In this document: in pieces, positions 1 through 11,339 of the stretch
How the letters are laid out: each line of letters opens with the position of its first letter
Numbering within the stretch: the first letter of the stretch is position 1
DNA from: Nectonema munidae
Taxonomy: Eukaryota > Nematomorpha > Nectonematoida > Nectonematidae
Direction of reading: 5' to 3'
Length of the DNA: 64,000 nucleotides
Assembly: GCA_030549495.1 (NCBI GenBank)
Contig: JAUIRK010000866.1
Span: 124,001 to 188,000 of the forward strand
Position numbers and translations under genes: made by a program
Notes under the pieces: model-generated
The model's database searches: none
Told to the model about the DNA's origin: nothing
What the model saw: the letters and a program-made list of their open reading frames with translations, nothing else

Positions 1-558
1 TCTAATATTTATTTTCTTATATATACTTTTAAATAAATGATGATGATAATGTTAGAAATGAGTATATGCTATATTGCTATAGTATGTATTGATTTTTCTC
101 ATCCTTTCTTATATCCAAGAATATTTTGAATAGAATGCATATATGAAATGATATATGGATTGTGATAATAGATAAATTGTCTGGATTAAGAAAAGAGAAA
201 AATCGATGACTTAGATTTTGGAAGAAGATATGCATCATTTATACATATACTAATTTTTTGTTGGATAAACAACATAGATCTAATCATATAATTACAAAGA
301 ACACTCAATTTCATAAAAAGCTGTCATTAGTGGGAGTGTGTAGTATGGATTGGGTGTTTGTTTCATACATTTTGTGAACTTTGTGCATCATGATAATGAT
401 GAAGTTATAATAAGAAGGGGTTGTATGAAAAAAATATTGACGTAAAAATTCAACTTTTTTGAAGAATAATAATTTTATAAAATGGGAGACAAAGTTCATG
501 AATTATAATATTTTTCTTCTTTTACTAAAAAAAAAATACTAAATAACAGCGTCTATTG
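1..558. other. AT-rich non-coding flank
   Basis: No open frame with protein-like composition and no repeat signature is visible. The last eight bases (gtctattg, 551-558) lie just before the hAT-type end at 559 and are a candidate target duplication; the same eight bases recur at 3862-3869. Confidence 0.5.
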
Positions 559-2754
559 CACGGGTTCTCAACCGGTGCGGCGCGCCTTCCTAAGGGGAGG
601 GGGGGGGGGGCGTGAGAAGGAATCAAGGGGGCGTAAACTGCTGGTGAAAAAATAATTTTTCTTGTATATTTTTTAAAAATTTTGAACTTCAATCACTGAG
701 ATTTTTTTAGGTTTGTTAAATAGTAAGCGGATAATCCTCGCCATCCTTAAATCATGTTGATAATTAAATATCATGTTTGAAATTTAAATATTCTTCCAAA
801 ATGGCGAAGCTCGATTAATTCAAATCTGTTTATATTATTTCTTTTAACGGTGTATAAACAAGTAATTAAAAGAAAAAAAATTCTTTTTTGATTTGTATTA
901 AAATATAAATTTATATTTATATCAATTTTCAATTGATTCTATTTGCATTTAGTACAAATTATTTGTATTATTTGTAACCTGTATTTTTTCCAATGAATTC
1001 CAAAAAGAGAAATTTTATCAAGATGATTATCTTAAATACGGATTTATTTTCCTTTAAAAGAATGATGTTCAAGTTCCTCAATGTGTTATTTGCTACAAAG
1101 TTTTGAGAAATGATTCAATGAAGCCAAATCGTCTTGAACGCCACCTGAAAACACCCCACCCTACACTCACAAACAAACCACTCTCATTTTTTGAAGCAAA
1201 ACGAGACCCACTGAAAAATGTTAAACTTGACCAACAGTCCCCATTTTAAAGCATAATTTGAAAGCTGCCCAAGCCACTTATGAAATTTACTTGCTAATAG
1301 CGAAAAATAAAAAAAGTCATGACATTGGGGAAAAATTGTTAAAGCCATCACTACTTCTAGCCACCTAACTGATTGTAGGTACCGACAGTTCGAAAAAGCT
1401 CTCACATATTTCTTTGTCTGATGACACAGTGAAAAGAAGAATTGATGAGCTTTCAGAAGACATCCGAATTCAGGCTTTGGATCAGATCAAGAAATCCCCA
1501 TTTTTTGCTATTCAATGCGACGAAACAACTGATATATCCAATTCTTTTCAATTGATTGTTTTTGCTCGATTTTTGTCTGGCGAATGCATGAGAGAAGAAA
1601 TGTTGTATTGCCATTCGTTAGAAAGCTACACAACAGCAACAACTATATTTCAAGTTCTTTCCGATTTTTTGGAAAATAATGAATATCGTGGAATTCATTT
1701 GTTAGTGTGTGCACTGATGGAGCACCTGCTATGATAGGAATGAATTCTGGGTTTGCTGCTTTGCTCAAACGAAAGAATAAATCAATTTCAATAAATCACT
1801 GTATTATTCACCGTGAAGCTCTCGCGTCTCGAACATTGCCTCAAAAAATGAATGATGTTTTGTGCTTGGTTATCAAAATTGTCAATTAAATTAAAGGCGG
1901 AGCATAAACAGTCGTCTTTTCAGGCTTTTGTGCGAAGATATGGAATCAGAAGCAAAAAACTTACTTTTTTACACAAAGACGCGTTGGCTTTCCAGAGGTA
2001 ATATGCTTGGAAGAATATACAAATTGCGGACGGAAGTTGAAGCTTTCTTGAAAATACAAAATAAAACCAATCTTTTAACAGAGTTCAAATCTACAAACTT
2101 TCAAATTTGCTTGGCATATTTGGTTGATATTTTCGAAGCATTAAACGCGCTGAATCAAAAACTTCAAGGCAAAAATTTGAACATTTTAACTTACAACGAC
2201 ATAATTCGCACTTTCATTGCAAAGCTAGATTTATGGAAAAATAGAATTGAGTAAAATAATACAGCAGCTTTCACCAACTTTGATTTGACTCTTGATGGAA
2301 GTGCTATGTGTTTAGATTTAAAAAAGCAAGTAGTCCTGCATTTGAAAGAAGAGTTTTAAAAATACTTTCTCAACATTGATGAAAATCGACAGAGTTGGAA
2401 CTTTATCTCAAACATTTGAAAAATGTTGAAAAAAAAATTAAAAAAGAATTACATGAATTGAAATTTGATTCAGTTGCTGAGAGTAATTTTAAAGATTTAT
2501 GATCTTGATGCATTTTGGATTAAATATAGTAGTATTTATTCTAAAGTCGCGAGTAGAGCTTTAAAAGTTTTGGTTCTTTTTGGTTCAACTTATCTCTGTG
2601 AGTCCGTATTCTCTGATGTTTTTTCAATAAAAACAAAATCAAGAAACAAATTGAACATAGAGAATGATCTTCGTTGTGCAATCAGTGGAATTGAAGCGAG
2701 AATACCTAAAATTGCGGCGTCGAAGCAATGCCAAAAATCTCATTAAACTTTTTT
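559..2754 (+). mobile_element. Broken hAT transposon, BED-finger (ZBED-like) transposase
   Basis: The left end, CACGGGTTCTCAACCGG at 559, is typical of hAT (Charlie/ZBED) termini. A GC-rich subterminal stretch with a poly-G run follows. A BED zinc finger reads through about 1070-1165 (CVICYKVL, then ERHLKTPHP). Transposase pieces follow in several frames: 1414-1734 (QCDETTDISNSFQL, the first catalytic Asp region), 1707-1889 (CTDGAPAMIG), 1928-2254 and 2465-2746. The last carries the C-terminal hAT dimerisation block (VLFGSTYLCESVFS, then KSRNKL). The host-gene relatives are ZBED5, FAM200 and SCAND3. At least three frame changes separate the pieces, so the gene is dead. The right terminus was not found; the 3' region is split by the insertion at 2772-3745. 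Confidence 0.88.
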
Positions 2755-2771
2755 CAGTTTTATTAAATAAA

Positions 2772-3745
2772 AATGTCTTTGTTTTTATTGTTTTTTTCAA
2801 TTTTATAAGATCTCTATTTGCGTAAAGGTTTGTTTGATCAACAATAAGGGAGATGATATCTTTGAAGAAGTAGTTTTTCCATAGAAGAAAAGGGCAACTT
2901 TCACATATTTCCGAAATTTTTTCTTTGATTTCTAGATCATCTTCTGCCATTTGAGAAACAAATGTTCGATTCTTGTGCCATTCAACGTTTTCAAGCTTGG
3001 CACCTTTTTTTCTTGGCTTTGCTTCAACAACATCCCCATCAAATTCTATTTCAATTTCCCCAGCTGGCTCAAACTCGTCTTCTTTATCGCTGTATACTTC
3101 TTCGGTTTCGCTCACATTTTCAGCTGAACAATTAGGAGGAAGAATAATGATATTTTTTACACTTTGATTTACAAGATAGTCATAAGCTTCAGGTAAAGTA
3201 GTAACCTTTTTGAAACTTTCCATTTAAAAATTTTATCTAAAAATTGATAAAGTATATTTTTGAAAATATTTTTAATACATAAATAATTTTATATATATTT
3301 ATTCAGAATAGTATGTATATAAACCTGTATAGATAGGGAGAGAAAGATAAGTGTAAACCCTCCAATGTTCCTTTAAAGGAACAGCAAAAATGTTTTATCA
3401 ATAAAACTTGCTCAAAGTCTTACTTTAAGCAAAATTAAAATGAAGTTAGTTATTTTAAATCTTTTTTTTTGAAAAATTTAATGTACAAGTGTAGATTGGA
3501 AAAATAAGACATTTAAAAAACTAGATTGTTTTTTTGACAAAAATAAGCAAAAAATAAATTCCTTAATTTTATATCATTTCGGAAAAATATCAAACAAAAA
3601 TAAACTAATTTCTTTTTTAAAAATGTTAAATTGAACAAATATATTTTTTCTTCTAAAAATTTTCATTATAATTTAACTTAGTAATCAAATAAAAATAATG
3701 TTCCTTTATGTCTTTGTTTTTATTGTTTTTTTCAATTTTATAAGA
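2772..3745 (-). mobile_element. Inserted segment with piggyBac N-terminal fragment, flanked by 37-base direct repeats
   Basis: On the minus strand, 3223 down to about 2811 reads as the acidic N-terminal region of a piggyBac (PGBD-like) transposase. It ends in the conserved block FFKDIISLIVDQTNLYAN, which in the family lies just before the catalytic domain; the rest is missing. The segment is bracketed by the same 37 bases (beginning tgtctttgttttta) at about 2773-2809 and 3709-3745, inside the 3' region of the hAT element. piggyBac itself makes only a TTAA duplication, so a 37-base flanking repeat points to another mechanism, such as a larger composite or repair-mediated insertion. At about 3362-3382 there is a palindrome (TGTTCCTTTAAAGGAACA) resembling piggyBac subterminal sequences. 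Confidence 0.7.
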
Positions 3746-3982
3746 GTATTTTGGACGATAAAAACAAGAGAACTAGCATAGGTAAAAGGGAGTGAAAGTG
3801 GAGGGGAAAGGGTAAGGAGAGTAAGATGAAAAGTATGAAAGAAATTTGAAAAGTATGAAAGGTCTATTGCATCCATATTTTCGCAGATTCGATAGCCACT
3901 TTTAGGAGATCATTCTCATTTCTAAAAACGGGACAGAGTGAGCTAAATTTTTACAAATCAAAAAGTGTTTTTTTATAATTTC

Positions 3983-6047
3983 AGTATACTGATTTCATAT
4001 ATGTAGTTAGTTTTTGACAATCACCCTCCGATTTTTAGATATATCAAAATAAAAAATTCGTTCAAATTACAATTTTATTAAACTCAACGATGTTAAAAGT
4101 TGGTTTAATTAAATAAAAAAATATGCTTTGATTTGCAAAAAAACAATAAATAAATAAAGATTTTATTGAATTAAATGAATTTATTGATTATTTGGTTTAA
4201 ACTTTTTAGCTTTTGATTTTTTTTTGAAGGTGAATTTTTTATTTTCACGCTTAAGAGTCCAGCAGTAATCTGGCAACATTGCTTTACTCCACCGACCTTA
4301 ATACCTTGATTCCATAACTGATATTTCCTAGTGAAATCTTTCACCATGTTCGTCACTAACTGAACCAAGATTTTCAGGAAAAAAATCAAGGTGCGATTCA
4401 AGGAGATGAATTTTTAGGGACATCTTTGCTCCTAAGTCTTGATATGCGTTGACGCAATTTTTCACAATTACAACATAATCTGAAGAATTATTGTTGCCTA
4501 AAAAGTTAACAACAACAGATTTGAACCCTTCACATGCTTTTTTTTCAATTTCATTCAAGAGATTTGTAAACGTATCATCCAGAATAACTTTTCTAATTTG
4601 AGGGCCAATGAAAACACCTTCTTTTACTTTTGCAAAGCTCAGTTTTGGAAATTTTTAAATTAAATATTTGAATGCTTTTGACTCTCTACTCAAACACTTT
4701 ACAAAATTTTTCATTAAGCCAAGTTTATATGTAATGGAGGGAGGAAAACTTTATTTTTGTCCAATGACTCTCTTAGTATGTTTTTCATTCCCGGTTGGTA
4801 AGATGTTCTAGGGAGCCATTCTTTTTTTACATAGTGATTTGCTCGATATCTGCTGTCCCACTCGCAGATAAAGCAACAGTACTTTGTATATCCAAGCTGT
4901 AAGCCCATTAAAATGTTCAAAACTTTGAGATCGCCACATTTAAGCAAGTTATAGTTTCGATATACGATTTTTTCTATCAATAACGACATTGATTCATAAT
5001 TTTCTTTTAAATGAGTCGAGTACCCAATTGGAATTGAAGCATATTTATTTCCATTGTTGAGAAGAATTGCTTTTGAACTTGACTTTGAAGAGTCAATGAA
5101 CAAACGCCATTCTTCAATTTTATGCTCGATTTCGAAGAATTTCATAAGTCCATCAACATCAGAACAATAACAAAAGACATACTAAATCAAAAAACTTTTT
5201 TTAGCTCTTCATTTCTTTACGAAAAATAGAAAAATAGCCAATAAATTTGAATCTTTCAAACGAGAGCCAAGCAATTCAGATTGACCTTTTGTTAAAGCTA
5301 AATCTCTTGCAAAATCTGCGAGTAATTCATTATTAACAAAAATTGAAGACGAGTCTAAGAAGTTTTCATCATGATCATCTTCATCTTTGTCAAAATCATC
5401 AGAAAAAAATCAGTGGACTCTTCATGTTCGTCATCTAAAGTATAATTTGAAGGTGGATTTGGAACAGGACATACTATTGTATCATACTTGACTGGCTTTG
5501 AAATTGTTGATACTTCTGGGTATTGAATTAAGTTACCAGTTTTAAAAGAGAATCCTTTAATTTTACAATTACAAAAATAACATTCGGTCAAGTGATCTTT
5601 AGGCTCTTTCCTTATTGTTGGAGTTTTTGAATTTCGCATCCAACATCTTAAGCTGCAGGCGCATGTTAAGCATATTTGTTTAGGAGCCCAAGGCTTCAAA
5701 GAATCAACTTTTGAATCAAAATAAAGTCCATAAGCTTTTTTCAAAAACAAAGTAAAGTTTTTGCGATGTTTTTTGTCAGTAAATAGTCCACAAACATAAC
5801 AAAAGCTAACAGGAGAAATTCTGCAACTGCTATGTGATATATAACTTAATTAAATCTTAAACAGAAATAAATTAAATTATAAGAATAAAATAGAAAAGAT
5901 AAAATGTCATTATATTTTTTAAAAGCAAATGAGATAAAAAAATTCAACGTTAAAATAGTATTTTTTCCATTAGCACCATTTTCGCAAATATCTCTCAAAC
6001 ACTAAGGGTGATGAGTAAAAATGGTGTGTATATTTGAAATCAGCATA
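3983..6047 (-). mobile_element. Unrecognised mobile element, copy A, with inverted arms
   Basis: Imperfect inverted arms bound this unit: 3983-4045 read in reverse matches 5993-6047. Both show GGGTGAT, then GAAATCAG at identical spacing (offset 30). Between them, minus-strand coding remnants follow one protein plan. An N-terminal Cys domain lies at about 5850-5580 (FCYVCGLF, CLTCACSLRCW, CYFCNC), then an acidic linker. A domain at about 5145-4715 has WRLFIDSSK, CGDLKV, CCFICEWDSR and LPPLHINLA. The C-terminal part at about 4690-4171 has GPQIRK, FFPENLGSVSDEHGERFH and DYCWTLKRE. The same plan recurs at 46930-48547. Conserved acidic residues in RNase H-like strands, plus a CxxC after the second Asp, suggest a DDE-type transposase (inference). 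Several stops and frame changes interrupt it, so the copy is inactive. Confidence 0.6.
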
Positions 6048-6104
6048 AAAAACTTAGCCAGAAACAATATATTTTATTCAAGATTTCTGATACTTGTTTT
6101 TCAG

Positions 6105-6262
6105 TGTATCCGCGAACCTAAGACTCAAAAACTACTTACGAGAACGCTATCACACGACATTCGTGAATGAGCGAATCATTCAGCGTTTATCACCGAACTT
6201 GAAAGCCTTCTCACGTGCTATCAATTCAAACAACAGTTCAAAATGTGAAGAAGGAAAAAAAG
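6105..6262 (+). CDS. Candidate orphan coding exon
   Basis: A 158-nt stretch lies between a good acceptor (cttgtttttcag) and a donor (aaaaaag then gtattc). It is open in one frame, entering with one base of a split codon and leaving with one base. It is clearly richer in G+C and in balanced codons than the DNA on either side. The peptide is basic and helix-friendly (LRLKNYLRERYHTTFVNERI, then SPNLKAFSRAIN). I do not recognise it. It could be an upstream exon of the KANK transcription unit or part of another gene; no partner exon was found. Confidence 0.35.
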
Positions 6263-7904
6263 GTATTCACTCTTAAGCAGAAGTTTTTTCATTCTTGGGT
6301 ATATGATGACTGACTTAAATTAAGGAACCACCTGTCATATGTGACCAAATTACCCCTCCCCTCTTACCCAATATATATTACCCTGGTGCAGCATATGGTT
6401 ACTTAACCTCCTCACCCCCGATATGAGGATACCTTCAGAGGAAAATCTTTGATTGGTCGAATGCCTACTCGCAATCAAATTTTTATCCAATCAAATTAAA
6501 AGTGTGTTTTCATTTCTTTAGGATACTTTATGACTTTGACTTTGCTTGCTTCACGCTGACACGTTTAGGATGCGTTGTTAAGAAGGATTTTTCAATGTAG
6601 TTCATGAAGATATGATCTTCGATATCTCTCAGCGCTTTGTCCACATATATCACATTTTACACATTACACACTTAGAAATGCAGATATTAAAGTTAGGTAT
6701 AGTAGTTCCAATTACAAGCCCGCGCCGCATATACAGTTTATATTGTGTTTACATAGTTTTAATATAAATGAGGAAGAAGTGAGTTAAAGTTTCTTTATCG
6801 GGACAAGGTATCGCGTTTAACGTCGTTTCATCGCGCCAAGAGCTAAGCTGGTATCTACAACTTGTAAGCATAAATGTCTCTGAAGTATAGGTATGCATGA
6901 AGTAGAGCAAAGAACTTATAACTTTTGATCTGAGGGACAAATGCGACACTAAGTATTAACTACCTTGTCTGTCCAAAGTTTTTCCCTATTATACATAATG
7001 AGATTTAAGGATCGTTTTTCGTATATCGTTTTCCTTTGTGAATGAAGTGGTACAAATGGGAATTTGGTATGATTGACATCTATATTATGGCAATTCATAT
7101 CAAAGAAAATTTTGATTCATTTTGGTAACTAATAATTTCTTCAAAATTGCTTCTTATTTTCCTTTTTCACCTTTATTTCGATTATTTATTCTATATGAAT
7201 GGTCAAAAATTGTCACCACCAGGCAGTATTAAAAGTACCAAAGTTTTAAATTAAAATTTGGTTCGATAAAAAATCAAATAAGTAAATTGGAAATACCTTT
7301 GTTTCTTTCAATATACTTAGGTAAAAATATTATTTTCAATAAATTAATAATATTTTAAATAATTTTATATCTTCTTTTCAAAAATTTTGAAAAAATAAGC
7401 CCAAGTTGTTACAAAACTTAATTTTTAATCTGAAATTTTAAAAAGTTTACAAAAAATACTTTTCAGAATTTTTTTTCAATTTAAAAATTGACGGATGCTC
7501 ACGTAACAAGAATTCACGGCCAGCGGCCCATAGTTTCCTCACTCCTAATTTATTGAGTAAACATTTTGATAAATATTATCGATCAATATCTCGATTTCTC
7601 ATTTAAAATCGTCGTCAACCTCATCCACCCCTTTTACTTTGATACTATTACCAGAGACTTATCACTTTAAAAAGCTGAGCCTTTTGGTCCAATAAATTCT
7701 TCATCTGATATTAACATCCAAAATTTTTTGTCTTTTTTTTGGGGGAAATGCGGCATAAAATTTTTTTTAAAGAAACAAAAATTAATATTTATTTGTTCAA
7801 AAAAACTATCTAAAATATTGTAAAATTAATCACTTAAAAACCTAAAAGTAGTAACATATGGTATTTATTTGTTTAAAAAAGATTTATGAGGTAGTAAAAG
7901 TGGC
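6263..7904. other. Non-coding AT-rich stretch
   Basis: No supported gene. At 6330-6470 there is a C-rich patch with a poly-pyrimidine look. The rest is AT-rich with no recognisable repeat or reading frame. Confidence 0.4.
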
Positions 7905-8051
7905 ATGACAGGTTGGTTGAGATGATGGACTCAGCATGGAAGCCTCTGTGTTCGATTTCTCATCGATACCAATTTGTTCATAGTTTGACATAAGCGGTAC
8001 ATCAGTGTGCCTTGTCAATGAAAACACACCCACTGTACCTTTACCTTAGTT
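7905..8051 (+). repeat. tRNA-derived SINE, full-length copy
   Basis: The head carries A-box-like (GGTTGGTTGAGATGATGG) and B-box-like (GTGTTCGATTTC) polymerase III promoter elements in tRNA spacing. The acceptor stem does not pair, so it is not a tRNA gene. The 3' tail (GAAAACACACCC, then TACCTTTACCTTAGTTT) is shared with the minus-strand copy at 11186-11333, so both belong to one family. Confidence 0.7.
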
Positions 8052-8289
8052 TATTATATTAAGAAGTAAAATTATCTAAAATATTGCCTACCACCTAATT
8101 GGTTACTAAATTTTTTCAGTGAATATTCAAAAATAAACTTTGTTTTAACCCCCCTTAAGTCAAAGATAAACTGAAAATAGGCAATTAATAGATAAAACTC
8201 TATGAGAGACTGAAGTATAATAATGCGGTCTTTGAATCTAATTCGATGATATATTAGGTAGATATGCTTAGATTTTTGAATTGGATCCC

Positions 8290-8345
8290 TTGAGACGCAG
8301 CCATACACCCCTCAGGGGTTCGTGGACCCTAGGTTAAGAATCACT
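8290..8345. mobile_element. hAT-type terminal fragment
   Basis: Read on the minus strand this begins CAGTGATTCTTAACCTAGGG and continues GTCCACGAACCCC, the usual look of hAT termini. The partner end was not found, so only a fragment is called. Confidence 0.5.
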
Positions 8346-8349
8346 GCCC

Positions 8350-10427
8350 TAAGATATCTTGTGCCAAGAAATGTTGTCATATAAGCAATTATGTCCTAGG
8401 AAATTTTATGCTAAATACGATTTTGCCATTGGTTGTGGGGAATGGGGATGGTACCGAAGGGGGTCGGGTGATGAAGAGCGAATGAAGACTATGTATAAAT
8501 TCGTCACTATAAGCCCATATGTACAAAAAGAAATTATGTTAGTAAGCATTTCAATCTTGTATAGTAAAATTCTGCATGAGATTAGTAGTTTATAGGTCGT
8601 TGTAATCAATGTCAAATAAGCACAATTTTGATTGATCGCAAAAATTGAAATTGTTCGTTATGGACACGTGGTCTTTTAATAGAGGTGGTCTTTGAAGCAA
8701 GATTGCTTGACTTACTCAAATAGAAATACCCAAAGAGAATTACATTTAATTTCTGTACCCTAAGTAAAATCTTTTGATTTTGAAATGCACATCAAATTTG
8801 TCAAAGAATGAAATTGAATTTACAATTTCTGTGATTTTGTCAAAACAAAAAAAATATGTTTCTGATTTAGGTAGATATCAATGTCACCAAAGATTATGTA
8901 AACAATCCAAGTCATCATACTTTCAGCAGCTTTATTGTTATTAAATCGGTTCGTGGGCTGTGACCTCAGTTTATTGGACAATTTTCTACCAATGAAATAC
9001 GCAATTCTACTTGAATGATATCAAAGATGAAAATTGATTTGTAATTGTGTATATTTTTGCCAGGCCCACAACTGAAAACGTGTACGTAGAGTTCATGATG
9101 AAATAGAATGTAAACGTATATTTTATTATTTAATGTCATTCAAGCAGCATTACTAATTTCATTAGTGGAAAGTTATCAAATAAAATAAGGGCAAAGTCAT
9201 GCACGGATTCTGCAACATTACCATAGAAGAGTGCATTGGATTCTTCGAGATTAGAAGCATCTTTCCTAATGCGGGTGCAGTAAGTGATTTGAGTGCAATG
9301 GATCGGAAAAAAGCACTCTAGGCTTCCAGTGTGTATATGTTCATGCTAAATAAACGTTTTTTTCATTTCTTTGTCTTATCATCATCATCCTCCACCTTCT
9401 CCTCATCATCATAAGCATCATCTAGTCATGAAACACTATAATAAATTGAAAAAACCTAACCTTATACATCACATATCTATATTGTATTGTATACATGCGT
9501 TTCTTCTAGAACACAACCCAGCATAAAACGTTTTTATTTCTTTGCAATCAACGATTTGTTCCATTCTTTATCTCTCTCCCTGCGTGTAAGAACTCCGTGT
9601 TTGTGTGGAGTTTTTGTGCCGCATTATAATAATAGATAACCCTTTAAACCTTTCAATAAAAAAAGAAGCGTAAAACAATGCTGCTAAAAAGTTACATCTT
9701 GAAGAATGCTTTCTTCAAATATCTCCTTCACTAATTAATAATGTTTCATTTTGTTTGTTTGTTTTTCGATGTCCTTGGCACATCATCACCCACTCATCAT
9801 CATCGCTGTCATCAACCAAAGTATCAACACTTTATGTCTTTTAACTTTATGTTCCTTTTAATGACGACGACTCACTTACTGAAATGAGACACTGCATTTT
9901 CTCTGCCACGTCTTACGAAATACGAAAGTATCTTCTTCTAAACTTCAAGGCTCGCTACAATTGACCTATATTTCTTTTCTTTTTGAGATTTTAAACACTT
10001 CTCTTTGCTCCAAACCAGTAAGTTTTGAGTTTGCGTGTAATGTACCAATTTTTCCTTTCAATTCCTAAACCAGGGAGAACAAGAGAGTTCTAGTGAATTG
10101 AGTTTTGATGGTTAAGAAGAATCATTTGTATTTCACTCCCATATCCAACATTAGCAATAGATTCAATGTATTTGAAATGTAAAAAAGCGTTTATTAGTTC
10201 GTTAATTTGTCTTTTATGCGTCATTATTATGATAATATAAGGTAATTTAAATAATTTTTTTTTTTTATATAGATAGGCTAATGTTCTGCTAGTTATCTAT
10301 CATGAATGAAGATTTTCCTTGCTATGATTTACAATTGATCAGCACAAATGTCAATCATCATTTGTACCAGTATGATTGACATTTCTCCACATAAATTAGT
10401 CAATCATAATATGTCTACAAGGGCAGA
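8350..10427. other. Long non-coding stretch, less AT-rich in the middle
   Basis: No supported gene or transposon. About 9040-9960 is less AT-rich than its surroundings and contains ATC/CTC-rich triplet runs (9376-9425 and 9780-9815). It might be regulatory or an old exon-bearing region, but no open frame with splice signals stands out. Confidence 0.35.
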
Positions 10428-10906
10428 TCTAGAAATTGGCATTAGAGAGGGGACGGAGGGGGGGGGGCGGATTTTACTAAACTAGAACTCGAATTTGAAG
10501 CATATAAATTTAAGCGTTATCAAAAATTTTAAGCTATTTTTATCTTATTTTGGGTAATAGTTTAATAAAAAGTGAAAATTGACATTTTATCATGAAACTT
10601 AGAGTATCATAATAATATAGATATAATATAATAACTTAGAGCAGGGATGGACCGAGAGGAAGGGATAGGGGGATGCATACCCCCCCCCCCCCCCCCCCCC
10701 CCCCCCCACGAGCAATCTATTCAAGAAAAATTAAGGTTGGAGTCCACCCTAAAATAGAAATCAAAATTGATTAAGTCATTGATCGATTTTCAAAGCAAAA
10801 AGAAAGAAGAAAAGACTTTGTAATATAATTTTAATCATTTATTTTACATACGTTTTCAAATTTCTTCCCTAATAAAATGTGTAAAATATTTTGATAATAT
10901 TAGTAT

Positions 10907-10941
<35 letters not shown>

Positions 10942-10967
10942 ACAAAAGATTTCTGGATCCCCCACTG
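10428..10967. mobile_element. Non-autonomous hAT-type element with two long poly-C tracts
   Basis: The left end reads CAAGGGCAGATCTAGAAATT. The right end, reversed, reads CAGTGGGGGATCCAGAAATC. Together they make imperfect terminal inverted repeats of hAT type. There is no coding capacity inside. Two uninterrupted C runs lie within it, 28 bases at 10680-10707 and 34 bases at 10908-10941. No clear 8-base target duplication remains, so the copy is old or rearranged. Confidence 0.5.
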
Positions 10968-11185
10968 ACTTAGAAGATTAAGGAGCCTCAATGGTCTAGG
11001 ACACTTTTTAGCATACATATAAATAATGGTGTCAATATCCAATCGAATATCTCTGTGAACAAAAAGACGAATGAGAGCATTAAAACGATCCTTTAAATCC
11101 GCCAGTGGTCTAAATATGTTTGATTTATTGTTTACAAATTTTAAAATTCATGAAATACTTTTTCGATTCAATTTTCCATTTATTT

Positions 11186-11333
11186 AAACTAAAGGTAAAT
11201 GTAAAGGTATCGAAGGGTGTTTTCATCGAGAAGGCTATTTTTATTAATGAGGAAAGTAGGCTTGATGCGGAATCGAACTCAAGACCTTGAGTTATCGAAA
11301 CCCAGTATCTAACCAACCTTACGCACACCCTAA
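11186..11333 (-). repeat. tRNA-derived SINE, full-length copy
   Basis: Minus strand, reading down from 11333: a tRNA-like head with GGTTGGTTAGATACTGGG (A-box region), CTCAAGGTCTTGAGTTCGATT (B box) and CGCATCAAGCCTACTTTCC. It then has a tail ending TACCTTTACATTTACCTTTA that matches the SINE at 7905. Head and middle match the partial copies at 27424 and 60325. Confidence 0.75.
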
Positions 11334-11339
11334 AAAAGT

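Noticed and set aside
551-3869. gtctattg at 551-558 and 3862-3869 as the target duplication of the hAT element
   Set aside because: The eight bases match, but the sequence just inside 3862 is not a hAT terminus, so the right boundary is not claimed.
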